This document shows, in pieces, positions 16,056-24,113 of a DNA stretch of 48,670 nucleotides. The notes beneath the pieces were generated by a model that worked only from the letters and a program-made list of their open reading frames with translations, was not told the DNA's origin and did no database searches. Position 1 is the first letter of the stretch. Every line of letters starts with the position of its first letter. A program made the translations under genes and the position numbers. Location: NCBI GenBank assembly GCA_903911305.1, contig CAIWDB010000079.1:1-48670 (forward strand), written 5' to 3'. The stretch is from an uncultured Methylococcaceae bacterium (GTDB lineage: Bacteria; Pseudomonadota; Gammaproteobacteria; Methylococcales; Methylococcaceae).

Positions 16056-16870
16056 GCCTAAGCCCTCAGCCAACGTCTGCTCGTGGTAACCAGTAGGCTT
16101 GATCGGTTGATCCCTTCGGCTTTGCTTCCCTAGTGGTGTAGAAAGGATATTTTTTAGTCAGTGATTGTATGGTTAATTCGGCAGTTGTTGATTTATTGGT
16201 CCGGATGAAGTTCGGATGAATAAGGGTGGTTAGTTTTCGACAGTTTGCAAGCGCATTCATGAGCGGGTTTCTTGTGACCGGGTAACTTAATTAAGCAATC
16301 TAAAGCACAGATCACGCCAAGTGATGGATGCTGCGTACTTTAGTTTCCCTGCTCAATGGATAGTGACGCCTAACTGAAAGGGGCAGGAATCACTATCATC
16401 AAGCCTGCCGAACTTGTCGAATCGCAACGATGGAAAGCCCGAGGTGTTTGCAGTTCAGCATGAATGCTGATGCGTTGCTGGAGAATCAACACCATCCGAT
16501 GTTGCCCTTGGTGCAGTTTGTTGGAGGGGTGTTGCCAAGGAGGCAATGCCCCAAAGCTTTCCTTAATCCCTTTTCTTCCTTATGTGAAGTTAGTTCCCGA
16601 TCCATACGGATTCTCCATCCTTTTCAATATCATGGCATGGTCTGTGCTGAGCCAAGGTAGTCGTGACACAAACCTCGCTTGCAATCTCTGCTTTGAGGCA
16701 TTTCCTATTCGTCACTTTGGTCAGGCTCAGGTATTGAACGTTTTTGTTCCTTAGCAACCCTCTCCATTGCCAGGGATAAGTGCTCATCCAAAACTCTTTA
16801 TTAACCCATGCCGAGGGACATGTAGCCGCCTAACGGTGAAGCCTTTCAGCCTTTATATTGATGGAAAATA
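16056..16870. other. 815-base divergent intergenic region
   Basis: This stretch lies between the heterodimeric ABC exporter (minus) and the DszB-like cluster (plus). Several short open frames occur on both strands (for example around 16066-16260 and 16464-16754). None has a convincing ribosome site or a recognisable product. It probably contains both promoters and decayed sequence. A small hairpin, GTTGCC/GGCAAT-like, lies at about 16532-16548. Nothing else stands out. Confidence 0.55.
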
Positions 16871-17944
16871 ATGACACAGCAACGCAGAAATAACCCCAAC
16901 TCCTCACTCATTGAACTGTGGTATACCCGTTGTGGAGCGGCCACTGCATCGGCCTTGGCCATCCAGAATAACTGGTTGCAGGCGGAGTTTTCACAAGGAG
17001 GGACGGTTCTCCATTCGTTGCGGGAATCCAACGACCGCGACATTCTCAACGCCCATTACAACCATAAGTTGACTGGCTTGTTCCGCGAAGGCGGCAATAT
17101 CCCACCGATATGGGCCAAGGCTCAAGGCCAAGACACTGCTGTCATCGGCATCACTTGGTTGGACGAATACCAAGGCATCCTGACCTTGACCACTAGCGGC
17201 ATTCATGAAATCGCAGAACTTCAAGGCAAGCGCTTAGGCTTGCCCCTGCATCGCGAAGCATTGATTGATTTTCAGCGGGGCGCGGCCCTACACGGATTTG
17301 TGACCGCCTTCGAAATCGCCGGACTAGACATCAAAGATGCTATTTTTGTGGATGTGGAAGGGTTGCCTGACCGACCCGCAAGGCCAGTGGACTGGTCGCA
17401 CAGCATTGAGGTGGAAGCGCTGTTGGAAGGCAAAGTCGACGCGATTTTCTTGCGGTTTGCTAGAGGCTACCGTACATCCCAAGACCCTCGCCTTCATGAG
17501 GTCATCAACCTCAACACGCTACCTAACCCCTTGCATCGGGTTGGTAACGGCACACCCCGTCCGGTGACAGTAGATCGACCGTTCTTGGAAAAACACCCTG
17601 ACTTGGTCGTACGCTATCTTGCCGTTTTGCTCCGCACCGCCGCTTGGGCCGAACACCGTCCTAAGGAGAGTGCATTACAGTTGATACCAGAAAATGGTGG
17701 CTTCAGCTTGGAGGATGTGTGGGCATCCCATGGTCACGACGTGCATCTGTCATTCACACCGAAACTCAGCCCGGACTATATAAAAGGGTTAGAAACGCAG
17801 AAAAACTTTCTGCGCGATTGGAATTTCCTGCAAGCCGACTTCGACATCGCCGATTGGATCGTCGAGGAACCCTTGGCCGAAGCCATCAAACTGGTCGAGC
17901 GCGAGCCGGACTTGACAGAATTTCCTACCGCCTTGGTGGCTTGA
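16871..17944 (+). CDS. DszB-like desulfinase homologue 2
   Basis: This 357-residue SsuA-fold protein has no signal peptide (start MTQQRRNNPNSSLIELWYTR). The predicted nucleophile Cys21 is kept, but the following CPVP of the other copies is changed to CGAATA. His62 and Arg72 lie in H-Y-N-H-x(6)-R-E-G-G-N-I-P-P, the DszB pattern with its 10-residue spacing. A VGNGTPRPVTVD segment is shared with the other copies. The C-terminus LRDWNFLQADFDIADWI corresponds to the DszB end. I infer a cytoplasmic sulfinate desulfinase, probably with a different substrate because of the altered nucleophile loop. It leads a plus-strand series with DszB-like 3 and 4 (gap 41 bases to the next). GGA lies 6 bases before the ATG. 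Confidence 0.8.
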   Translation: MTQQRRNNPNSSLIELWYTRCGAATASALAIQNNWLQAEFSQGGTVLHSLRESNDRDILNAHYNHKLTGLFREGGNIPPIWAKAQGQDTAVIGITWLDEYQGILTLTTSGIHEIAELQGKRLGLPLHREALIDFQRGAALHGFVTAFEIAGLDIKDAIFVDVEGLPDRPARPVDWSHSIEVEALLEGKVDAIFLRFARGYRTSQDPRLHEVINLNTLPNPLHRVGNGTPRPVTVDRPFLEKHPDLVVRYLAVLLRTAAWAEHRPKESALQLIPENGGFSLEDVWASHGHDVHLSFTPKLSPDYIKGLETQKNFLRDWNFLQADFDIADWIVEEPLAEAIKLVEREPDLTEFPTALVA

Positions 17945-17985
17945 TCATTGATTACAACCTTCCCCATCAACCAAAGAATATTTAC

Positions 17986-19050
17986 ATGACAGCATCCAAT
18001 AAAACACCGAACGCCGAAGGCTTAGACACAATTTGGTTCACTCGTTGCCCAGTCCCAACCGCCACCGGCTTAGCCTACAAATTGGGCTGGCTGGACGACG
18101 AATTCAAACACGATGGCATCAGCATCAAGACGCTACAGGAAGTTGGCGGCGAGTTGGCTCGCCACCACTACGACCATCAATTGAACACCCTAATCCGTGA
18201 AGGCGGCAATTTGTTGGCGATCCCGGCAAAGGCACAGGGTGCGCCGACCCGCTTAGTTGGTCTGACTTGGATCGACGAGGCGCAAGCCATTCTAGTGCGC
18301 CCGGATTCCACTATCCGCTCGCCAGCTCATTTGAAAGGGAAACGTTTGGCCCTACCAGCCTACCGCGCCTCCGACCTAGCTGAAAACCGGCGAGGACGCA
18401 GTATTGCACGCGGCATGAGTCTAGCCGGTTATAAGGGCGTGCTAGCCTCAGTCGGTCTGAGCTTGGACGATATCCATCTGGTCGAAGTTAGCAGCGAACG
18501 ACAAGGCACGGGTAGAGAAAACTTAGGAAGCCTGTGGGGTGGACTGGAGCCTTTAATCAAAGGTGAAGTGGACGCCATTTATGTCAAAGGCGCGTCTTCG
18601 GTTGACGCGGCCCGTCAACATGGAGCCGTGGTCGGTATCGACATTGACAAGCTGCCCGAGCGCCGTTTCCGCGTTAATAACGGCACACCCAGACCTATCA
18701 CCGTTCATCAGGATTTGATCGAAAACCACTTTGATTTACTGGTGCGCTTCCTTTACCAGACCTTGCGCGCTGCCGAGTGGGCCAAGACCAATCTTGCCGG
18801 AGTACAGGAGATATTGCAGGGCGAAGCCCGCGCCAGCAGCGAAGGCGTGGCGGCAGCTTACCGAGACGGCTTCCACTTGACGCTAGCGCCTGATTTGTCC
18901 GACGAGCGCGTGGAATTATTCCGCCAGCAGAAGAACTTCCAACTGACTTACGGCATCCTTGATCGGGATTTTGACTATGACGCTTGGATTGATCGGCGTC
19001 CGCTGGAAGAAGCACGCAGGCGCTTGGAAGGCTATTTGAAAGCCGCTTAA
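17986..19050 (+). CDS. DszB-like desulfinase homologue 3
   Basis: This protein of 354 residues begins MTASNKTPNAEGLDTIWFTR and lacks a signal peptide. The open frame extends upstream into the previous gene, but ATG 17986 matches the start of the paralogues. Cys21 (CPVPT), His61 and Arg71 (H-Y-D-H-x(6)-R-E-G-G-N) reproduce the DszB catalytic set. The DszB-like FRVNNGTPR segment and the ending VELFRQQKNFQLTYGILD are nearly identical to copy 4, so the two arose by tandem duplication. Role: predicted cytoplasmic hydrolysis of a sulfinate to sulfite plus the desulfinated compound. It lies 39 bases before copy 4. The alternative, an unsecreted binding protein, is less likely given full conservation of the triad. 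Confidence 0.83.
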   Translation: MTASNKTPNAEGLDTIWFTRCPVPTATGLAYKLGWLDDEFKHDGISIKTLQEVGGELARHHYDHQLNTLIREGGNLLAIPAKAQGAPTRLVGLTWIDEAQAILVRPDSTIRSPAHLKGKRLALPAYRASDLAENRRGRSIARGMSLAGYKGVLASVGLSLDDIHLVEVSSERQGTGRENLGSLWGGLEPLIKGEVDAIYVKGASSVDAARQHGAVVGIDIDKLPERRFRVNNGTPRPITVHQDLIENHFDLLVRFLYQTLRAAEWAKTNLAGVQEILQGEARASSEGVAAAYRDGFHLTLAPDLSDERVELFRQQKNFQLTYGILDRDFDYDAWIDRRPLEEARRRLEGYLKAA

Positions 19051-19089
19051 AGTAAAACATCCACCGACCATCAAACAAAAGGTTACAAC

Positions 19090-20175
19090 ATGACGACTCA
19101 AAATGACAACAGCATCGACTCCATTTGGTTTACCCGTTGTGCGGGCAACGCAAGGGGTGGGGTACCCACTGCCACTGGCTTGGCTTACCAACTCGGCTGG
19201 CTGGATGAGGAATTCAAGGCCGACGACATCATTCTGCGCACCTTGCAGGAAACCGGCAACGAAGCCCATCGCCACAACCATTACGACCACCAATTACCAA
19301 ACCTGATCCGCGAAGGCGGCAATCTGTTTGCCATCCCAGCCAAGGCACAAGGGGCAAAAACCCGGTTAATTGGATTGACTTGGATAGACGAAGGCCAGTC
19401 CATCATTGTGCGCCCGGATTCTGCCATCCGCAGCCCCAAAGACTTGAAGGGCAAGCGTCTGGCTTTGCCCGCTTTGAAAGCCATAGACATCGCGGAGAAC
19501 CGCAGAGGTCGCAGCATTGCCCGTTATGGCAGTTTGCATGGCTATAAAGGCGCGTTGAACTCGGTCGGATTGACTTTAGACGATGTGCATTTGGTAGAAG
19601 TTGGCAACGGCCAACCCGAAGCCAATCCAGATGGTAGCGATGCCAATTTAGGCGGTTTCTGGGAAGGTTTGGAGCCCTTGCTCAAGGGTGAGGTCGACGG
19701 ACTTTACGTCAAAGGCGCTTCCGCCGCAGACGGCGCACGCAAGCATGGCTTAGTGGTCGGCATTGACTTGGATAAGTTGCCCGAGCGCCGTTTCCGTGTC
19801 AACAATGGCACACCGCGCCCGATCACGGTCCATGAAGATTTCCTCGAAAACCACTTCGACCTGCTCGTGCGCTTCCTGTATCAGACTTTGCGCGCCGCTG
19901 AGTGGGCCAAGACCAATCTCAATACCGTCTACGATCTGCTGCACAAAGAAATCGGTGCTAGCCGCGAAGGCTTGGAGGCAGCATACCGTGACGGATTCCA
20001 TCAGACCCTTGCGCCCGACCTTTCGGCTGAGCGGGTTGAACTGTTCCGTCAGCAGAAAAATTTCCAACTGGTCTACGGAATCCTTGACCGGGATTTTGAT
20101 TTCGACGCTTGGATCGACCATCGGCCTTTGGAAGAAGCACGGCGGCGGCTGGAGACTTATTCGAAGGCGGCTTAA
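19090..20175 (+). CDS. DszB-like desulfinase homologue 4 (loop insertion beside the nucleophile)
   Basis: This 361-residue protein starts MTTQNDNSIDSIWFTRC, with AAAGG 7 bases before the ATG and no signal peptide. It keeps Cys17, His64 and Arg74 in the DszB arrangement. Compared with copy 3 it has six extra residues between the Cys and the VPTATG segment (CAGNARGGVPT). These would enlarge or reshape the active-site loop. The rest closely follows copy 3, including FRVNNGTPRPITVH and the C-terminal VELFRQQKNFQL. The pair is a recent duplication that has started to diverge exactly at the catalytic loop. It is followed by a hairpin (20185-20214) and the DszA-like gene. Predicted function: cytoplasmic sulfinate desulfinase. 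Confidence 0.83.
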   Translation: MTTQNDNSIDSIWFTRCAGNARGGVPTATGLAYQLGWLDEEFKADDIILRTLQETGNEAHRHNHYDHQLPNLIREGGNLFAIPAKAQGAKTRLIGLTWIDEGQSIIVRPDSAIRSPKDLKGKRLALPALKAIDIAENRRGRSIARYGSLHGYKGALNSVGLTLDDVHLVEVGNGQPEANPDGSDANLGGFWEGLEPLLKGEVDGLYVKGASAADGARKHGLVVGIDLDKLPERRFRVNNGTPRPITVHEDFLENHFDLLVRFLYQTLRAAEWAKTNLNTVYDLLHKEIGASREGLEAAYRDGFHQTLAPDLSAERVELFRQQKNFQLVYGILDRDFDFDAWIDHRPLEEARRRLETYSKAA

Positions 20176-20184
20176 GGTCACTTT

Positions 20185-20214
20185 ATAGGCCGTATACGAT
20201 CAAATACGGCCTAT
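20185..20214 (+). terminator. hairpin between DszB-like 4 and DszA-like 1
   Basis: A perfect 11-bp inverted repeat (ATAGGCCGTAT / ATACGGCCTAT) with an 8-base loop, followed by ATCTTT. It may terminate or attenuate transcription, setting the ratio of desulfinase to monooxygenase. The U tract is short. Confidence 0.5.
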
Positions 20215-20241
20215 ATCTTTAAACCCTAACAGGAGCAAACC

Positions 20242-21594
20242 ATGAGTAAGAAAAAACGCCAATTGATTCTATCGACCTTTGTGCAACTCTACGGCACCCA
20301 TGCCAATGCTTGGCGCAGACCCGAGACGAAAGTCGGCGGCAACCCAGACTTCAACCAGTGGGCGGACACGGTAAAGTTGCTGGAACGGGGCAAATTTGAC
20401 ATCGCGTTTTTCGCTGACTTCGTCGGCAACAGCGGTGCTGATATCGACAATATTGGACTTCATCCGCGTGGCGGCGGCTTTGAGCCATTAACCTTGACGG
20501 CGGCTTTGGCCCAGGTTACCCGGCACATCGGGCTGGTGGCAACCGTAAACACCAACTTCAACGAACCTTACAACATTGCCCGTCGATTCGCCTCGCTAGA
20601 CCATCTGACGGGTGGCCGCATTGGTTGGAATATCGTTTCTTCACTGTCCGAAGGCGCGGCAAGCAGCTTTGGCGTCGCCAATCCCCTAGATCATGCCGGA
20701 CGCTACGAGAGGGCGGCAGAGTTCATCAATGTGGCTAAGCAACTGTGGGATACATGGGACGACGACGCTTTCGACCATCCCAATAAGGAAACTGGCCGGT
20801 ATCTGGATGCCAACAGTGTGCATCCTATCCACCACCACGGCAAGCATTTCAGCGTGGACACCTTGCTCGATATTGCACGGCCCATCCAAGGCTATCCAGT
20901 GTTTTTTCAAGCCGGCAACTCAGAAGTCGGGCGCGAGTTCGCGGCGGAACACGCGGAACTGATTTATGCCGCCGCGCAAACCATCGAAGAAGCACAAGCC
21001 TATTACAAGGATGTGAAAGGCCGCCTTGCCAAATACGGGCGCGAACCGGATGATTTGCGCGTCATCCCCGGCCTGTTTTACTTCATTGGTTCTTCGCGTC
21101 AGGAAGCCGAAGAAAAGTACCAGTCTTACCGGGAATCCTATGACCAAAACATATCGGCTAGGCGGCAATTGTTTGGCGTCGACCTGTCACAATACCCGCT
21201 GGACGGCCCATTGCCGGAAAACCTTCCCGAACCGGTCAACGGCATAGGCCGCTGGCGTCAAGCCGTCGCACTGGCCCGCCGCGAAAACCTCAGCATTCGA
21301 GAACTGATTCTGCGTTTCAGCATTGTCCAAGGTCATCGCATTCTTATTGGCACGGCGGCGGACATCGCCGGCCAGATTGAAGACTGGTTCCTCAATGGCG
21401 CGGCCGACGGTTTTAACTTGAAGCCTACGTTCCTGCCCGACACACTGGAAGAATTCGTCGATAAGGTCGTGCCAGAACTACAAAAGCGTGGCATTTTCCG
21501 TACCGAGTACGAAGGTAAGACTCTGCGTGAGAATCTTGGCTTCAAGCGTCCATCGAACCAACATTTGCAGAGCAAAGCGGCAAAGGCGGCCTGA
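20242..21594 (+). CDS. DszA/SnaA/NtaA-family FMNH2-dependent monooxygenase 1
   Basis: This 450-residue luciferase-like monooxygenase belongs to the NtaA/SnaA/SoxA family that includes dibenzothiophene-sulfone monooxygenase DszA (about 453 residues). It shares LERGKFDIAFFADF, ASLDHLTGGRIGWNIVSS, RYERAAEFINVAKQLWDTWD, the YPVFFQAGNSEVGREFAA segment, and the ending GIFRTEYEGKTLRENLG with DszA. Such enzymes use FMNH2 and O2; DszA opens a cyclic sulfone to a sulfinate, the substrate type of DszB. Its place directly after three DszB-like genes therefore supports a two-step C-S cleavage. AGGAG lies 7 bases before the ATG. A clear terminator follows. DszC is absent, so the substrate may already be a sulfone or sulfonate. 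Confidence 0.9.
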   Translation: MSKKKRQLILSTFVQLYGTHANAWRRPETKVGGNPDFNQWADTVKLLERGKFDIAFFADFVGNSGADIDNIGLHPRGGGFEPLTLTAALAQVTRHIGLVATVNTNFNEPYNIARRFASLDHLTGGRIGWNIVSSLSEGAASSFGVANPLDHAGRYERAAEFINVAKQLWDTWDDDAFDHPNKETGRYLDANSVHPIHHHGKHFSVDTLLDIARPIQGYPVFFQAGNSEVGREFAAEHAELIYAAAQTIEEAQAYYKDVKGRLAKYGREPDDLRVIPGLFYFIGSSRQEAEEKYQSYRESYDQNISARRQLFGVDLSQYPLDGPLPENLPEPVNGIGRWRQAVALARRENLSIRELILRFSIVQGHRILIGTAADIAGQIEDWFLNGAADGFNLKPTFLPDTLEEFVDKVVPELQKRGIFRTEYEGKTLRENLGFKRPSNQHLQSKAAKAA

Positions 21595-21926
21595 TTTGGC
21601 GATCATCGGTTCGATGATCTTTTGCTTCCTAGTCTTGACCTTCGAGCCTATTACGCTGACCAACCAAGCATGGCTGTGCTGGGAATTCAGCAGCCGTGTT
21701 ACTCAGATGTTGACCACACAACAACACTAGGGTTATGCAAGGTGATCGCACTCACACAACTGCCTTTATGAACCAAAAAATGCCGTCTAATGCTATGCAA
21801 AGGCTTGAATTTACAATAGCCCATCATTCTTGGCATCAAGACTGCAATACGAACTATGCACGTTGCGCACCCGCGTAGCCAAAAAAGATTTGCCACTATT
21901 TTTCCATCTAACGGAGATCATCACTC
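21595..21926. other. 332-base intergenic region
   Basis: It begins with the terminator of DszA-like gene 1 (21601-21623). The remainder holds only short open frames without recognisable products. It probably contains the promoter of the aldolase-like gene 2, which has GGAG about 10 bases before its ATG at 21927. No clear -35/-10 pair could be fixed by eye. Confidence 0.5.
21601..21623 (+). terminator. rho-independent terminator after DszA-like gene 1
   Basis: An 8-bp stem (GATCATCG / CGATGATC) with a 3-base loop is followed immediately by TTTT. It lies 6 bases after the TGA at 21592-21594, the textbook position and form. Confidence 0.8.
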
Positions 21927-22604
21927 ATGTCCATCGACACCTCTTTAATCGAAATTGTCGAGTATGTCGACAAAGCCAAGCAAGAAGCCATTAATGCCTT
22001 TAGATTCCTGAAGGAAACTGGCACATTGTCCGCAACCTATACTTTTAACGTCGTGCATCGCATTCCCGGTCACGACTTATTACTGGCTATCAATTTCCCG
22101 AGACCCTGGGAGAAAGATGACGGTACCGCCAGTATTAAGCTATCCAGTTTTTCCGAGCGAGCTGATTTGGTGTTGCATGAAGAACGATTGGATTCGGACA
22201 CTTTTGTTCATGTCCACTCCCCCTACCTAGCGGCGTGGTCGTTGGCCCATGAGGATTTCCCTATCCGTTACGTGGCCGCGCAGCGCCATCTGTTGACCCG
22301 CGTGATCCCCAACCACCTTGACCGTACCCGTACCGTTCTTGATGTCATCCGCGAACGTCTCGACCTACATCCCGACTGGGCACCGCCCACCGGCATCTTA
22401 GAATCCAATGGCGGGGCGAATATCTGGGGCAAGGGCATCGCCAAAACGGCCCAATTGATCCTGTTCATCGAAGAAGCCGCTAGGTTCCAGTCACTGGCTG
22501 AACAGATCGGCGGGGCTAAGGAATATAACCCAGGTACCTTGGATCAACAGTGGAAGCGCACGGGGCTTTTAGATAAAGCAAAGGAAACTAATTACGTGCA
22601 ATAA
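21927..22604 (+). CDS. class II aldolase/adducin-like protein, copy 2
   Basis: This 225-residue protein is a paralogue of the one at 3742-4470. It keeps the metal-binding HVHSP (His95, His97). As in copy 1, the third metal His of the aldolase family is replaced by ESNGG (159-163). The acidic catalytic residue before the HxH motif is not evident. Both copies share the NGG-x-x-x-WGK motif and a long C-terminal helix with EE-A-x-x-Q-x-LAE. The shared changes mark a separate clade, probably with different chemistry or a binding role. GGAG lies 10 bases before the ATG. A large hairpin separates it from DszA-like 2. As copy 1 follows SsuD-like enzymes and this one precedes a DszA-like enzyme, I infer processing of the carbon product. 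Confidence 0.8.
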   Translation: MSIDTSLIEIVEYVDKAKQEAINAFRFLKETGTLSATYTFNVVHRIPGHDLLLAINFPRPWEKDDGTASIKLSSFSERADLVLHEERLDSDTFVHVHSPYLAAWSLAHEDFPIRYVAAQRHLLTRVIPNHLDRTRTVLDVIRERLDLHPDWAPPTGILESNGGANIWGKGIAKTAQLILFIEEAARFQSLAEQIGGAKEYNPGTLDQQWKRTGLLDKAKETNYVQ

Positions 22605-22630
22605 GCCTTAAGGCACGTTTTGTCCAAGGA

Positions 22631-22688
22631 CCGCCAAGCCTATACCCTCTCCCATCATGAAGGGATAGTGGGCTTGGCGGGTTTGTTT
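22631..22688 (+). terminator. long hairpin between aldolase-like 2 and DszA-like 2
   Basis: The outer stem is a perfect 10-bp repeat (CCGCCAAGCC / GGCTTGGCGG). A second near-perfect stem lies inside it (TATACCCT against AGGGATAG, one bulge). GTTTGTTT follows. It is 26 bases after the aldolase-like stop and 22 bases before the next ATG (22710). It could be a leaky terminator or attenuator. Confidence 0.65.
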
Positions 22689-22709
22689 ATAGATCATAGG
22701 AGTACACCC

Positions 22710-24098
22710 ATGGCAAAAAAATCCCGCCAATTGGTTCTTAACGCGTTTTTCCAACGTTTCGGACATCACCCTGCCGGATGGCTGCACCCAAGTTCGACCG
22801 ACAATGGACGGCCTAGTCTGGACTGGTACATCCGTGCTGCCAAGTTGGCCGAAGACGCCAAATTCCACGCATTTTTCCTAGCTGATTTCATCGGCCAATC
22901 CGGTGAGGCGACCGGACAAAGCCCCAATAACTATCAATTTGAACCCTTTACTCTGCAATCGGTGATTGCCTCACACACTCAACACATTGGTCTAGTGGTG
23001 ACGCTCAACACCAATTTCACTTATCCCTATAACGCCGCCCGGTTGTTCACCTCGCTGGATCATATCAGTGGTGGGCGGGCGGCTTGGAACGTGGTCGCTC
23101 AATGGCCGGAACACACGGCGGAAAATTTTGGCTTGAGCGAAAATCCACCGCCGCATCCTGAGCGGTATGTCCGCGCAGAGGAATTCCTGAATGTTACCAA
23201 AGCACTGTGGGACACTTGGGATGACGATGCTTTCGACCATCCCGACCGTGAAAACCGGCAGTTTTATAATCCGGCTGCGGCACATCCGTTGGACTTTAAG
23301 GGCAAGTATTACTCATCCAAAGGCTTGCTCGACTACCCGCGTCCAATCCAAGGCTACCCAGTGATCGTACAGGCTGGCAATTCCGAGGAAGGTCGCGAGT
23401 TCGCCGCCAAAATCGCAGAACTACAATACTGCTCGGCTACCTCGCTGGATCTCGCCAAAGCCTATTATGCCGATGTTAAACGGCGGCTGGCAAAATATGG
23501 TCGCGAGGAAGATGATTTACGCCTGACCCCTGGTTTGTCGGTTGTCGTCGCGGAATCAGACCAAGAGGCGCAGGATCGTTTCGGCGAACTTCAGCGTAAG
23601 GTCGATGTCAGCAATGTGCATTTCGGCGGTTTCGATTTGTCTTCGTATGACGTGGACGGGCCATTGCCCGACCTGCCCTACAAGGAAACCGAAAATGGCA
23701 AGGGCCGCTTCCGCCAGCAACTCGAACTTGCTCGCCGGGAAAATCTAAGTATTCGCGAACTGGTTCTGCGTTTCCGCGTGTCACGCGGCCATTTGCAGGC
23801 CATAGGTTCGGTAAAAACCGTGGCCGACATCATCGAACAATGGTTTATCGAGCGCGGCGCCGATGGCTTCAATGTCGTCCCGCCACTGCTGCCAAGCGGT
23901 TTTGAGGACTTCACGCGGCTGGTGGTGCCTGAATTACAACGACGGGGCATCTTTCATAAGGAATACGAAGGAGCGACTCTGCGCGAAGCGCTGGGGCTAA
24001 AGCGTCCTGCCAACCCTAATACGGGCAAAGCCAAAGGTACATCAGTCAACAGCGAGACCGCAGAGGAAGTTGAATTTCTCCGTGCCGCCTCGGCCTGA
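22710..24098 (+). CDS. DszA/SnaA/NtaA-family FMNH2-dependent monooxygenase 2
   Basis: This enzyme of 462 residues starts MAKKSRQLVLNAFFQRFG at ATG 22710, which has AGGAG 8 bases upstream. The frame is open further upstream, but that part lies in the hairpin. Family landmarks are AEDAKFHAFFLADFIG, TSLDHISGGRAAWNVVAQ, RYVRAEEFLNVTKALWDTWD, YPVIVQAGNSEEGREFAA and a C-terminal GIFHKEYEGATLREALGL. It is related to the copy at 20242 but has its own N-terminal loop (HPAGWLHPSSTDNGRPS) near the substrate site, so it likely has another substrate. It needs FMNH2 from a reductase partner. It is followed after 15 bases by the cupin-like gene, which is probably co-translated with it. Confidence 0.9.
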   Translation: MAKKSRQLVLNAFFQRFGHHPAGWLHPSSTDNGRPSLDWYIRAAKLAEDAKFHAFFLADFIGQSGEATGQSPNNYQFEPFTLQSVIASHTQHIGLVVTLNTNFTYPYNAARLFTSLDHISGGRAAWNVVAQWPEHTAENFGLSENPPPHPERYVRAEEFLNVTKALWDTWDDDAFDHPDRENRQFYNPAAAHPLDFKGKYYSSKGLLDYPRPIQGYPVIVQAGNSEEGREFAAKIAELQYCSATSLDLAKAYYADVKRRLAKYGREEDDLRLTPGLSVVVAESDQEAQDRFGELQRKVDVSNVHFGGFDLSSYDVDGPLPDLPYKETENGKGRFRQQLELARRENLSIRELVLRFRVSRGHLQAIGSVKTVADIIEQWFIERGADGFNVVPPLLPSGFEDFTRLVVPELQRRGIFHKEYEGATLREALGLKRPANPNTGKAKGTSVNSETAEEVEFLRAASA

Positions 24099-24113
24099 CA
24101 GGGGGAAATAGCC

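Noticed and set aside
16066-16754. Small open frames in the 16-kb intergenic region as new genes
   Set aside because: Composition and lack of start signals suggest chance; no family resemblance.
17719-17985. A longer start for DszB-like 3 reaching back into DszB-like 2
   Set aside because: The overlap would be long, and the paralogues all start at the equivalent of 17986.
10260-20175. Annotation of the SsuA-like genes as periplasmic sulfonate-binding proteins
   Set aside because: No signal peptides, no SsuB/SsuC genes nearby, and the DszB catalytic residues are conserved in every copy.
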